From Antennarius striatus (taxonomy: Eukaryota > Chordata > Actinopteri > Lophiiformes > Antennariidae): a stretch of DNA of 64,000 nucleotides. The stretch lies in the NCBI RefSeq assembly GCF_040054535.1, contig NC_090792.1, forward strand, positions 1,783,001 to 1,847,000, given 5' to 3'. Below, one piece after another: positions 27,587-42,939 of this stretch. How positions within the stretch are numbered: the stretch's first letter is position 1; the number at the start of each line of letters is the position of its first letter. The position numbers and the translations under genes were made by a program. The notes below the pieces were generated by a model. It was not told where the DNA came from and did no database searches. It saw only the letters and a list, made by a program, of their open reading frames with translations.

Positions 27587-29124
27587 GGGATGTACACATA
27601 TTTGTCTTCTGACGGTTGCCTGAGGCAGTTGTTTTACCACTTCAGGAGGTACATCCATAAGGAACACCTGCATCAGAAACAATTTAAACCCCACCTCGAG
27701 ACTTGAATTGCTCTCTCTTCTCTCACTGTGCTTTGTTTTCCTCCGCTTCTCTTAAATGAGTTTAATTTGTCTCCCAGCTGCAGCTCCGTCCTTTTGTAAT
27801 GAATATAGAGGTGGGTTTTGGCTTTACCTCCCATCATCTGGTCACTCTTTCAAGACAAGTTCACACGTCCACATATGGTAGTAACTTGTTTGTTATACCA
27901 GCCATGCACAGGTACAGGTTCCATTACAGGACTATCCAGACCTGTCAGCTTCTTCTCAAATTATTCAGGTTAAAAAAGAATCCTGTTCAGAAACAAGTTA
28001 GGGATGGTGAGCACAAGAAAGAGTCAGCACAAATTCCAGGTAAGCAGTCTCTATAGTGGATGTGAATGACGGTGGTTCTCTGCAAGCAGGCTGAACAGGT
28101 AAGGGGATCAGAATGACTCATAAACACATTTCATGGTAGTTATTAAACTTATTAATTAAATGTTACAGCAAACTTGTCTGTTTAATAAGTTGTGCTTATT
28201 TACCTATATGGTTTCTCTTTTAAAGAAACCCAATCAATCAAACTGCTCGCATCGTCTCCCCTGACAAATCACAGCAGTTTTTATCTGCTTTGTTTCCACT
28301 TTCTTCTATCCAAATGCATGCTTGCTTTTACAAAAGGCCATTCAGAAGTCATAGAACAGGAGTGTGGAGGCAAAATGAATTTACTTATTGGGAGTTAAAT
28401 TATAAAGTTGAATAGGAAAAGCTTGAAAGATATGTTAGGGTTTTTTTTAAGCAGTACCGAAGGTTGAGAGAACAGCTGGAACAAATTAAATAAAAATGAT
28501 TTCCCTTAAATTTTGGCAGTCTCCATTGAAGAGCATCTTGGATAAGATGTGAAACATCTCCAACCAACTAAGAGCAAGTCCAGTTGATTCTTTTTTGGCT
28601 CTTATTGAGTCCAATAATTATTATCCATAATTGTACTACCTAGCCACAGCTCAAGTTGCATTGCAAAGCAATTATTCTATTTATCATGGTCATTAATAGC
28701 CAATTCATCATCACCTCCCTCTCACTTATTCAGGTTCCTGTTTGGACCAATACAAGAAGAGGATAATTAAATTTTTAAAAAAGACCTCAAGAATGTTTAA
28801 TTTACTTCTAGACAACAATAAGATCTGTAGGATGCCAAACTGAGACTAAAGCTTAATTCTCCTGCGTCTCAGTTTTTTCTCAGGAGCAAAAAGATTGAAC
28901 TAAATCTCAATTTAGTCTCCGTGTAAGATTCAGAAGAGATCTCAGCGAGGTCTAATTTAATTCTCAGAGTTTCTAATGGTGTCACCTATTTCTCATTGTG
29001 AATTTCAGGAAAAACATTTCAGAAAGATTGTAGACATGGAAACTAAAATGCGACTGAGGTGAGAATCTCAAATTTGTCTCCTGAGCAATAGAAGAGCAAG
29101 CTTTGAGCAGTAAAGTGTTCGTCT

Positions 29125-29460
29125 GAATATAAAAGAGTTAGAAAGATGAAACAAAAGGCGTATTCAGGGGGGCAAGGGGATAAAAAATTAGATCACAACC
29201 TTGACCTTGAAAAACTAGATCAAGTTCAAATTTTCACTTTGACCTTTTTATGTACACCTCTCGGAAACCTGATGACCTATAATCACAAAAACAAAAAGCA
29301 ACATTTTCAGGAAGCCAGAGGCACAAATATGTGATGATGACCTTCACCAATGTCATACTTGATAGTACAATATAGAATTCATTGCTGCGACCATTATGAA
29401 AGTAGGTCAGGGTGAATTCAGGGGTGTCGCGGGATGTTGCAGACTCTTGACTGCCTTGTT
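29125..29460 (-). repeat. Dispersed repeat family A, copy 3
   Basis: The copy is in minus orientation, from AGAAAGATGAAACAAAAGGC to GGGATGTTGCAGACTC. It includes ACCTTGACCTTGAAAAACTA and GATCAAGTTCAAAT, a diverged version of the paired half-site block. Confidence 0.7.
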
Positions 29461-29504
29461 TCTATTTTGGGGTTCAATTGCAGACGAACATTGCAATACC
29501 TTGT

Positions 29505-29779
29505 AGGAACACAGGGGGCAGCAGCGAGTAACTAAACGCTTGGGGCGGCAGCGGCTGATTAACTGCAGCGAACCCGCAGAAGAAGATGATGTGCGGCTGC
29601 CGCTGCTGCTGCCGCTGCCGCCGCAGCTGGAGTCGGTCTGTGATCGTTAACGATCACCTCCTGTCAACTGGAATAACCTGATAGAGACGGAGCCGGATGA
29701 CGGAACTTTAATTCGTTACCGCTCCGCTTTATTTGACTGCTGCCATAAGGAAAAAGGCGAGTTTTACTTGTTTTCAAAG
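29505..29779 (+). promoter_or_regulatory. Candidate promoter and non-coding first exon of the slc7 gene
   Basis: The segment is GC-rich in AT-rich surroundings, with a run of GCN triplets near 29590-29630 (GCGGCTGCCGCTGCTGCTGC). It ends at a good donor context, TTTTCAAAG then GTAAAA (29780). The coding exon at 31085 is preceded by an acceptor-like TATATCAACAG ending at 31058. Together this suggests a 5' UTR exon spliced over 1.3 kb. The link to slc7 is inferred from order and strand only. Confidence 0.4.
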
Positions 29780-30247
29780 GTAAAAAAAAAAAAAAAGTTG
29801 ACTGGAATTTGAAATAAGTAATTTAGAGGACTTCTTTTATCCGATGTAATTATCCTGGTGAGTTAACGTGTGTTTGAATCGGGTGGACATGGTCCCGTTT
29901 TGTTGTCAGTGTGTTTCTCACTTTTTGGATTCACTATTTAGACGTGAAGCAGCTTTTAGTTTAACAGTAGTCACTAATGCCTGTAGTAGTTGGTAACATT
30001 ATTATTAGCTTCGTATAACGTGTAAATAATTTTTCCCATATTAAAAATTCTATTATATATTTTAATATTTAATACTTAACATTATTTTAATTATTCATTA
30101 CTAAGTTTAAAATATGTTATTATATGTATTTCTATTATATGTAATCTAATAATATAAATAATATATAAATATATATTATGTATGTATAAATATATACTGT
30201 ACATATATAATGTATGTCTGTATGTATATAATATGTATGTATGTATA

Positions 30248-30270
30248 TGTGTGTGTATGTACTGTATGTA

Positions 30271-30330
<60 letters not shown>
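30248..30330 (+). repeat. (TG)n/(TA)n microsatellite
   Basis: TG units (about 30270-30289) run directly into about 20 TA units (30290-30330). Confidence 0.9.
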
Positions 30331-30331
<1 letters not shown>

Positions 30332-30514
30332 TAAACACAAATTTAAAATTCCCAGTGCATACACCCTCTTCTGAACTGATTTCATATTGTTTGTCCACTA
30401 AAAGCCCGCTATTCCCATATTTTCATACGCCTTTCGTGAGCACAGCGTTCAGCAACATGCAATTGTATTTTTACGTCATGCGAAGCGGTGAGGAATTGTA
30501 ATTATCAGTGTTCA

Positions 30515-30890
30515 TGTGTCCGTCCGTGTGTTCACCCACCAAATATCTTCACAACCGTTGCAGATAGGGAGATGAAACAAAAAGCACATTACTGGGGCAG
30601 CAAAGGGGATTAAAATGAGATGACCTTGACCTTGAGAAACCTAGGTCAAGGTCAAATTTCAGCACACGGATGTTTGGTAGTCACGTGGAATTGGCTGACA
30701 GCAACTGGAAGTGTGCTACGTTTTGTGAGTCTCGGACTTCCGTGAGACACGAAAGTGCTTCAAACAGAACAAAACAAAAATATTTTCAGGAAGCCAGAAG
30801 CACCAAAACGTGTGGGTCAGGGTCAAATGTTGAGTTCAGGGGTGTCATGGGATGTTGAAGTCTCCGACTGCCTTGTTTTATTCTGTGTTG
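30515..30890 (-). repeat. Family A repeat carrying a family B insertion
   Basis: Family A sequence runs from CACCAAATATCTTCACAACC to about 30662 and again from about 30770 (ATATTTTCAGGAAGCCAGAA) to 30890. Between these, 30665-30770 is a family B piece (GGTAGTCACGTGGAATTGGC, CTTCCGTGAGACACGAAAGT). Confidence 0.7.
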
Positions 30891-31084
30891 ATCAATGCCA
30901 GCTCAGCACTGCAGCTCACCTCTTATGACACCTAACAGCACACATGACCTTTATGCTTGTAGTTTAATTATACACCTATATACTGCAAATGTTTAACTCC
31001 TTGACATCATGGAAGCTTGACATTTACTGACACAATGTGAATTATATATATCAACAGGCGCCGGAAAACTGATGGTCTGCAATT

Positions 31085-33363
31085 ATGACACAGAGGCACC
31101 ATATGAAGCGAGAAGTGGGCCTGGTGGGAGCCGTGTCCCTCATCGCGGGGTCAATAATCGGAGCTGGGATCTTCATGACCCCCCAGACAGTCATCTACTC
31201 CATTGGCAGCCCTGGAGCCAGCTTGGTGGTGTGGGCGTGCTGCGGTTTACTGGCGACAATGGCGTCGTTCTGTTACGCTGAGCTGGGCACCGTCATAAGA
31301 GAGTCGGGGGGGGAGTACATCTACATCCTCAGGACGTCAGGCCCCGTTACTGCATTCATGCTGATCTTCAGCTCTCTGTTTCTCCTGAAACCCGCTGGTC
31401 TTGTTGGGTTGGCGCTGGGTTTTGCCCAGTATGTCGTGGCCCCTTTCTTCTCAGACTGCCCCCCTCCGGTTCTGCTGGTGAAGCTGGTGGCTGCAGCCGC
31501 GATTATACTTCTAGCCACGGTGAACTGCATCAATGTTCGCCTTGCCATTTCATTCCAAATTTTCTTCACGGTGACCAAGGTTCTGTCCTTGGGAATCGTT
31601 ATTATAGGAGGTGTGGTGATGCTGATCAGAGGACACACGGAAAACTTTCAAGACTCTTTTCAAAACACAAACATGGGCTTCCATCCATTCGGTATCGCTT
31701 TCTATCAGGGACTGTGGGCTTATGACGGCTGGAACAACTTGAATTTTGTCATGGAAGAGTTGAAACGCCCCGAGGTAAGTACAAATACAGTATATAAGGG
31801 CTATTAGCATGAAATGTTTTTGCTATAAATGTTTATTTTATAACTTGCTCATAGATATGATCCTCCACTGTTTCTTGGGGGAAATAATTTTTAATTTTTA
31901 TTTTTTTTATTTAATTTTATTTTAATCAATAAAATTTATTAATAATTTGATTAATTTAATTTAATAAAGTCAGTCCAACAACCTAATTTGCTCCACAATG
32001 GTTCATTATTTTTGGAACATAAACTGTATGCATTTTTTGTTGGAAATCTAAGTCTAGTTAGGCTCCACATAACAAATTATATTCTTTGGAGTTTGTTTTT
32101 TATCATTTTTCTTCCAGGTGAATCTTCCTAGGGCCATTATCATAGCCATTTTTCTGGTGACCGGCTTGTATCTGCTGGTGAATGTGAGCTACCTGACGGT
32201 GCTGACGCCTCAAGAGTTCATGACCTCCAGTGCGGTAGCAGTAACCTGGGGGTAAGACACCACCTCCTGATGATGACAGATTTGTTAAGTGTTTAACATC
32301 TTTACATCCCATGTTTGTGTGTTTGTCTGTCTGTCCACCAAATACCTTCACAACCATTGCAGATAGAAAGATAAAAGAAAAAGCACATTACTCGGGCAGC
32401 AAAGGGGATGAAAATGAGATGATGACCTTGACCTTGAGAAAACTAGGTCAAGGTCAAATTTAAACTTCTGTACATTTTTTGCCCATATGTCAGGAACCAG
32501 ATAAGACAAAAAGACAAAATAAAAGGCGTTTTAATTCAGGAGGCAAGGGGATGAAAATTACATCACAAAGTTGACCTTGAAAAACAAGGTGAAGGTCAAA
32601 TTTTTACTTTTATACCTTTTTAGGTACACCTCTCTGAAACCTGATGAGATATAATCACAAAACAAAAAGCAACATTTTCAGGAAGCCAGAGACACAAAAA
32701 TGTGTAGGTCAGGGTAAAATGTTGACTTCAGGGGTGTCGCGGGATGTTGCAGTCTCCGACTGCCTTGTTGTGTCTGCATTTATGTCATATTGTGTTGTTT
32801 TGTCGCTGTTACTCACAGCCTATTCATGTAAACATGCCAACAGACCTCACGTGTATAATTTGAACTGCTGGTTCCTTAAGGACAGTCAGTTCTTGGTGGG
32901 GGTACAGTATGCACTCTGTGGACTACGTCTTTCTCACTAAGGTTCATAACATGTCATGAGATTCGGCTTACCATACCTCTCTTGAAGTTTGAACTGCATG
33001 AATTGAGCTAATGAAGTTCTCACGTTTGAATGCTGGGAATTAGCGATACCTGCTTTTTTTTTCTTCTTTTTTTTAATGAGATGCTCAACCCTTTTCCTCA
33101 GGAATAAGATGCTTGGGAATTGGAGCTGGATCATGTCTGTGGCTGCAGGGTTGTCTGCTTTTGGGTCACTGAATGGCTCATTCTTCAGTGTTAGCCGTTT
33201 GTGCCTTGTTGCTGCCAGGGAAGGACACATGGTGAGAAACTCTCGTGTGTGTGTGTGTGTGAATGTGTTTCCAGTTATTTTCATTCAATCAAACATTTGG
33301 TCTTGATTGGAATTGATGCAGGCGGATTCCAGAAGATGATGTAACGATGTAGGAGAGGCATTG

Positions 33364-33461
<98 letters not shown>

Positions 33462-33617
33462 ACGTTTTTAAACATACAGTATATCTGTTTATATACTGTA
33501 TATGTTTATATATGTGTGTGTGTATACATTTGTTGTGTGTGTGTGTATATATACGTGTATATATTATATATACACTGTGTATGTATTATATATACACTGT
33601 GTATATATTATATATAC

Positions 33618-33711
<94 letters not shown>

Positions 33712-34572
33712 CACATAGTGAAATATATAATCCCTATGTATATACATATAGGTATATACATATGTACATATACTGTATATGTATATACTGTATATGTATA
33801 TATTTAATATACTACATGTATATATAATGTATGAGAAGTTAGTTAGACCCTCCATAGTAATCACAAGCTGTTGGAGCGTCCTGTTGGGTTTCTCTGATAA
33901 AGCGCTTTGAAATGTCTGCTGATGTGATGAAGTGCTATACAAATAAAGGTCAATTGATTGTTTGATTGATTATCACCATGCCTCCGAAAAAGTTGCAAAA
34001 GTTGGAGAAAAAGCAAGTGACAATGAGTGTTTTCTTGCGTAAAAAACAAAAGTTAGTCAAGAAAGAGACAGATATTACTACAGATATTACTACAGATATT
34101 ACTGAAATGTGTGTTGAAGGTTCTGTCAGCTTGGTTCAGTGTCCACAGGAGAAAATATGAATTAAAGGCAAAGAAAACTATTGAGTGAAAAGCAAAAGTG
34201 AAAAAAACTGTATTACATCTTTCTTTATTTGTAAAATTGTTTTTTTTAAATGACTACCAGGCTTTAACATTTTGATAAAACTACAGCAATATATAATTGT
34301 TATTAATAAAAAAAAAATAAAATTTGTTTAGTTTTTATATTGTACTATTGGCAATCACAGTTGATTCTGAGAGTTTGTTTGTAAGCTGATTTGTTCGTAA
34401 GTTGTTATTTACTAAATTCCCATCTATAATCACCATTTGAGGTCATTTAAATGTCATTACTATTCTAAATACAGAAGTACTATTACTTAAGACTGGCCAG
34501 AAAGAACAACAGGACAAGTCATTCTCACTTAAATCGGTTTTCAAAAGCAATGACGGATGAATAAAAATCACA

Positions 34573-34610
<38 letters not shown>

Positions 34611-35984
34611 TGTTCGTTTTGAGATGATTGTGTCTTGTGTTGTTTTGCAGCCAGACGTTCTGTCCATGGTTCATATCCACAGATTGACCCCGTCTCCATC
34701 CCTCGTCTTCATCACTGCTGTCGCTCTGTTGGTGCTGATTCCTGGAGACTTTCAGAGTGTTGTCAACTACTTTAGGTGAATGTCGTCTTAGAATGTATAT
34801 TGCTAAAAAAATTAAGGGAATTCTCAAATTGTGCATCTCAAATTGATGAAGAAGTTATTCGGTGTGTTGTTGTTGTTTTTTAACACAACCTTAAAGAAGA
34901 GTCCAGAGCAAAACTGAAGCAGCGTTATTGTTAATATATGGATGAATGGCTGAGTAATTCAAGACTGAGTACAGTTCAGGAATTCAACTGGAATTCTGCT
35001 GAACTCTAGGTGATAAATAAATTAAAATTATCTACATTCACAATAGACATGGGTCCCTGAACAGAACATGAGATGCTTCATTTCATTTCATCTAACTTCC
35101 TGGACTCAGTCGGACCGACATACTGAAGTTGACTACATTAAACAGAAGTTTTACCTACTATTGGTACTTAGGCGGGTGTTAGTTTCAGACCCTGTACGTA
35201 TAGAAGTGACAACTTGCACAAGTTGGACTACTTGTGCAACCTGATTGATCTACAGGTAATAAGTTACCTGTAGATCAATGCATATGGTGATAAGAATGCA
35301 ATCAAAACACAAAAGCAGGATAAAGAGAGAGCGTTTGAATGTGGTCAGCACATTCCCAAACGCTTCTTATTAAGGGGTCGCCTTTCCTTAAAATTGATTC
35401 ACAATCACTTTAGGTTCCAGATTATGTGACGTTATTGGCTTGATGTTATACTGTGATAATCAGATGCTCCCCTGATTTGTGTGAGCTGTGTGTTTCTGCC
35501 TTTCTCTTGATGACATACAGAGCCAAGCATGTTTGTGTTTGTCTGAAATTCCTCTTTGCTGTTGTCAGTTTCACTTCCTGGTTGTTCTATGGTATCACCC
35601 TGTCTGGAATGATCTACCTCAAGATTAAAAAGCCAGACCTCCCCAGACCATACAAGGTGTGTGCACATAAACCCCTCCAAACACATCAGTGTGACCACAC
35701 ATGTGTCTTTTATTGAAATATAAAATGAGGATCGGCTCCTCTCTTCCTCCCTCCAGGTTCCCATCATCCTCCCCATACTGGTCCTCATCGCTGCCGTGTT
35801 CCTGGTGCTGGCGCCCATTATCAGAAATCCTCAAATTGAATTTCTTTATGTGTCTTTATTTATCTCAAGTGGAGCTCTTGTCTACGTACCACTAATCCAT
35901 TACAAGATCTGTCGAGGACTGTTCACGAGGTTAACGTTGTTCCTGCAGAAACTGCTTCAGGTCGCCCCAGCAGACAGATTGTGA
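31085..35984 (+). CDS. SLC7 light-chain amino-acid transporter (SLC7A9/SLC7A13-like)
   Basis: Coding exons are 31085-31774, 32118-32251, 33102-33231, 34651-34775, 35569-35656 and 35757-35984. Phases agree and give 464 residues. It is a 12-TM APC-superfamily exchanger. GSIIGAGIF (residues 22-30) is the unwound TM1 substrate motif, and CYAELGTVI follows TM2. Cys125 in [10 protein letters not shown] is at the place of the Cys that bonds an SLC3 heavy chain. [20 protein letters not shown] and EELKRP mark TM6, and [14 protein letters not shown] lies in TM7-8. Parts read like SLC7A9 (b0,+AT, cystine/dibasic exchange with SLC3A1) and parts like SLC7A13 (AGT1), so I leave the symbol open. The coding start is the first Met of the exon. 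A poly(A) signal AATAAA lies at 36392-36397. Confidence 0.9.
32310..32770 (-). repeat. Dispersed repeat family A, copy 5 (slc7 intron 2)
   Basis: This long minus-orientation copy holds two paired half-site blocks. The first, near 32425-32455, reads ACCTTGACCTTGAGAAAACT then AGGTCAAGGTCAAAT. The second, near 32570-32600, reads TTGACCTTGAAAAACAAGGT. It ends GGGATGTTGCAGTCTCCGAC. Confidence 0.75.
33365..33711 (+). repeat. Compound (TG)n/(TA)n microsatellite in slc7 intron 3
   Basis: A TG run covers 33365-33460 (48 units). A mixed TATATACACTGTGTA tract follows, then a second TG run at about 33621-33686 that passes into TA units up to 33711. Confidence 0.95.
33860..33972 (+). repeat. LINE (L2/Maui-type) 3' end with TTGATTGA tail
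   Basis: AAAGCGCTTTGAAATGTCTG followed by GTGCTATACAAATAAAGGTC and a short TTGATTG-type repeat tail is the common 3' end of fish L2-type LINEs. Only the tail is present. Confidence 0.55.
34573..34610 (+). repeat. (AC)n microsatellite in slc7 intron 3
   Basis: About 18 AC units lie 40 bases before the exon 4 acceptor. Confidence 0.9.
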
Positions 35985-37398
35985 CTTCTGCACAATTTTT
36001 GTTTGTAGCTGATAAAGAAGACCTCATTTTGGAATTTCACCAATTTAACTTTCAATGGTTATAAGATTGAGTTCATTCTCATTCACGTGGGTCATTGTAA
36101 TTTCAAACCTTAAAGGAGATTTGAAATGTTTAAATTTTCCAGTTTAACAGCTGGATTCATTCATTATTACTTCTTCTATGTCTTTTCTACAATGGTGTAT
36201 TTCTGTGGTAAACAATGGACACTGTGTAAGCATGTATAGCAGATATACATGTATATATAATGTATGTAAATACAGTATTGTTTTGTGTGTTTCAAAGTGT
36301 GATAAAATATCAGTAGATTCAAAACTCTTTTGACTGATAACTGACGCAGACCTGTTACCGCAGATTTCCATATCAAATTTACTGGTGACAAAATAAAGAT
36401 TACGGCTGATAAACATCAGGACCGGCTCACTTTTCTTAATATACATGCAATCAGGTCCATAAATATTGGGACATGGACATAATTGTCATCTGAGTCGTGG
36501 AGCCTCGTCAACAGTTCTTATATGTTCTTCCTTCCACCTTTTAGGGAACCAAAGGTAACATTTGGAATCTTTAGTTTCGGTGAGTCATCTCACTTCATAA
36601 TCGTCACAAAGCAAATGGAAACAAAACATCCTGAACAGTGACCGCTGGTAGATACTGATGAGTGTTCAGATTTAGATTTAAGGCAAATATTACACCTAAA
36701 AAATAAGTTAGCAATGCAGACAAGTAAACAGATTATGTGAATTTAAAAAAACATTTATTAAATATAAGCTATCTGCTTAAAGCATACACAAAAGCAGGGC
36801 CGATTTATTGTGCAACTTTCATAAGACAAAGGATTGTTCAACACAAAACAGAAAAGGGAGTGTTGTGTTTGTGTGTACGATAGAGCTAATATGACTTCAG
36901 AACCTCACAATCATTTCACAATTTTCTCCATTGGAATTGATATACAATTATTTTAAGTGTTTGGTTTTTTTTACCCTGCAAATTACATTAATAGACATGG
37001 CATTAATGTACCTCACCGATTCTTCCAAGAATGAATCAAAGTCATGTCAAACTGATTTGATCTCCAGAGTTAGAAGCACTTAATAACACACTACACGTGA
37101 ATCATCACAGAAAACCTTTCTGTTTCACCGACCTCATGGTTTGTCTGAACTTGTTCAGCTGGAACCCGTTTCTGGAGTTCAGGTCTACTGTCAGAGCTGG
37201 TTGTTCATGTGACAGCTTACACGAGGGCTGGCTTAAAAAAAAAAAAGTGTCATAAGGAGCAGAAAATGGAATCCTCCCTCTGGCTGGATCACGTCACACA
37301 CACATCTGGATGCACCTTCAACACCTGGACAGGGTGGAAGCACGTAACTGTACAGAACAGGTGCCGAGTTCACAATCTGGGGAAGGAACTGTATTGAT

Positions 37399-37562
37399 CA
37401 GTTTTTCCGCACTATAAGGTGCATCGAAAAGCCTTTGATTTTCTCAAAAATGGACAGTGCGCCTTATAATCCAGCGCTCCTTATATATGAAAGTTTTGAG
37501 ATGGGCCATTTATTGAAGGTGCGCCTTATAATCCAGTGCACCTTATAGTGTAGAAAATACTA
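37399..37562. repeat. Foldback MITE (family C), copy 2
   Basis: The ends are inverted: TTTTTCCGCACTATAAGGTG at the left and CACCTTATAGTGTAGAAAAT at the right. The internal GTGCGCCTTATAATCCAG units are themselves arranged as a fold-back. Confidence 0.8.
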
Positions 37563-37614
37563 TAAATTGACATGAGCAAGATATGATTTGTGGTTACTTT
37601 GAAGTGATTGCCCT

Positions 37615-37752
37615 GCCCTTATAATATATATTATAATTTTTAATTTAATTTAGAAAATAAATTAAAAATTATATATAATTATTATACAGTATACATATTA
37701 TATATAATTTTTAATTTAATTAAAAAGTTTAAATTAAAAATTATATAATTTA
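37615..37752. repeat. AT-only inverted tract
   Basis: Repeated TTTTTAATTTAATTTA and TAAATTAAAAATTATATA blocks in both orientations could pair with one another. It may be a degraded foldback element or a microsatellite-derived tract. Confidence 0.55.
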
Positions 37753-37926
37753 TCTTGCATGCATACGCAGACCAAATGTGTGTGACAGTCATACAGTTGT
37801 TTGTTAAGTCGCCCCCAAAAAAAACAGCTTCTTTGTTCTGTATCTGAAATAATTTTTCCATTCACAAAGACCACAAATGTTTATATTTAGTCCTGTTTTC
37901 ACATTCCAGTTGAGGAATCACCCGGT

Positions 37927-41069
<3,143 letters not shown>

Positions 41070-42110
41070 TCATCCGCCGCAGAACAGACTGAACACCCAC
41101 AAAACACTCCAGCTGTGTGTGGGGCGCACCGTCCGACACGGCAGTCAGTGGAATATTGTCAACAAACGTCGACGAGGCTCCCCTCCTGGCACCGCTTCTT
41201 CCTCTTTTGGTGTAAAGTCGGCTGGTTGACTGGCGCCAAACTCCATACCGCCACCCTCTGGACACGGTTTGAACCACAAGGGTCTGCGGTTGTCTAGTGC
41301 GCTGCCGTCAAACGTCGTCATCATACTGTATGTGAGCATATTTGTAATTAAAAGTTTAACATTTTGAAGAAATTACCCAGTAATAAAAGAAATGAAAAAT
41401 ATTTTTGCCTTACCCCCGTCGTGAACAACTTTCATTTGAGTAGGGTTTGATGTACAGTATTATAAATAGTGTCGTAAAGTCTTCTCTACAAATTCTTAAA
41501 ATATTGGAAAAAATTTTTTTAAAAACATTGGTTATACTTTGCTATACTTTGCTTTTATTGAATCCCACAAAGAAACACTATTTAATATATTCCCTTTACA
41601 TACTATTTTTTGTACAAACGTTCACTACTATCAACATGTAAAAATAAATGTTAAACTTAAAAATTCATCTATTTGATGTGATGCTATAGTCTCTTTTTTG
41701 ACAGACAAGACAGGTACATACAGTACATGACTCATTACTTCCTTACTCTTACAAAATACTGCATTCATTGTTCTTTTTTTATACTTCTTTTGGACAAAAA
41801 ACTCATGTGCACTAAGAAAACAAACCTATCACCAACCCCAAAGTCATTTTAATCTACTTACAATCCAGACAATGCCACAATTAACAATTTAAAAGTTGCT
41901 CTTTCTATTTTTACTGCACTTAAAAGTATACCCTCTTACAACCTTTTCTCTATGTCTATCTTTGTCATTAATTAAATTAATGAAATTACATTAATAAAAA
42001 TGCATTTAAAAGGAAAAGAAGTACAATGTTCCTGGGGTGATGTAAATTTTTTATCTCTCGTACTCCTTCTTTTCCTTTCGGCTTTTCCCTTCAGGGGTTG
42101 CCACAGCGAA

Positions 42111-42932
42111 TCAATTTCCTCCATCTAACCCTGTCTTCTCATCCTCTTCTCTCACACCAACTACCTTCATGTCCTCTTTCACTACATCCATAAACCTCCT
42201 CTTTGGTCTTCCTCTAGGCCTCCTGCCTGGCAGTTCAAAACTCAGCATCCTTCTACCAATATATTCACTATCTCTCCTCTGGACATGTCCAAACCATCTC
42301 AGTCTGGCCTCTCTGACTTTATCTCCAAAACCTCTAACATGTGCTGTCCCTCTGATGGACTCATTCCTGATCCTATCCATCCTGGTCACTCCCAGAGAGA
42401 ACCTCAGCATCTTCATCTCTGCTACCTCCAGCTCTGTCTCCTGTCTTTTCCTCAGTGACACTGTCTCTAGACCAAACAACATCGCTGGTCTCACCACAGT
42501 TTTGTACACCTTTCCTTTCATTTTAGCTGAAACTCTTCTATCACACATCACACCTGACACTTTCCTCCACCCGTTCCATCCTGCCTGGACACGCTTCTTC
42601 ACCTCTTTTCCACACTCTCCATTGCTCTGGACTGTTGACCCCAAGTACTTAAAATCCTCCACCTTCTTGATCTCTTCTCCCTGTAGCCTCACTCTTCCAC
42701 TTGGGTCCCTCTCATTCACACACATGTACTCTGTCTTACTGCGGCTAACCTTCATTCCTCTCCTTTCCAGGACAAACCTCCACCTCTCTAGCTTCTCCTC
42801 CACCTGTTCCCTGCTCTCACTGCAGATCACAATGTCATCTGCAAACATCATAGTCCATGGAGATTCCTGTCTAACCTCGTCTGTCAGCCTGTCCATCACC
42901 ATAGCGAACAAATCCCGCTCCCGCCAGCACAT
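42111..42932 (-). pseudogene. LINE reverse transcriptase, C-terminal part
   Basis: A 273-codon open stretch carries the RT catalytic word FADDIVICSESREQVEEKLE and RGMKVSRSKTEYMCVN. Downstream are DFKYLGSTVQSNGECGKEVK, RMDRIRNESIRGTAHV and RRPRGRPKRRFMDVVKEDMK. This is the RT palm, thumb and C-terminal region. The N-terminal part (endonuclease) is missing, so the copy is a dead 5' truncation despite its long open frame. Confidence 0.85.
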
Positions 42933-42939
42933 CCCTCAG

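Larger units (their letters stand above)
27587..31084. other. Intergenic DNA upstream of the slc7 gene
   Basis: No gene is recognised between 27591 and 29460. A short repeat core lies at 28520-28600 and a family A copy at 29125-29460. The segment 29505-29779 is GC-rich and may be the slc7 promoter and first exon. TG and TA microsatellites lie at 30248-30330. A nested family A/family B repeat fills 30515-30890. Confidence 0.55.
35985..37926. other. Convergent intergenic region slc7/adprs
   Basis: It holds the 3' UTRs of two convergent genes. The slc7 poly(A) signal is at 36392-36397. A Tc1-like phrase, CAGGTCCATAAATATTGGGA, is at about 36451. A foldback MITE (family C) lies at 37399-37562, and an AT-only inverted tract at 37615-37752 could form long hairpins. 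Minus-strand AATAAA candidates for adprs exist at several places and none is preferred. Confidence 0.55.

Noticed and set aside
33366-33942. Open frames rich in Cys-Val and Ile-Tyr
   Set aside because: Translations of TG/TA microsatellites in an slc7 intron; no family features.
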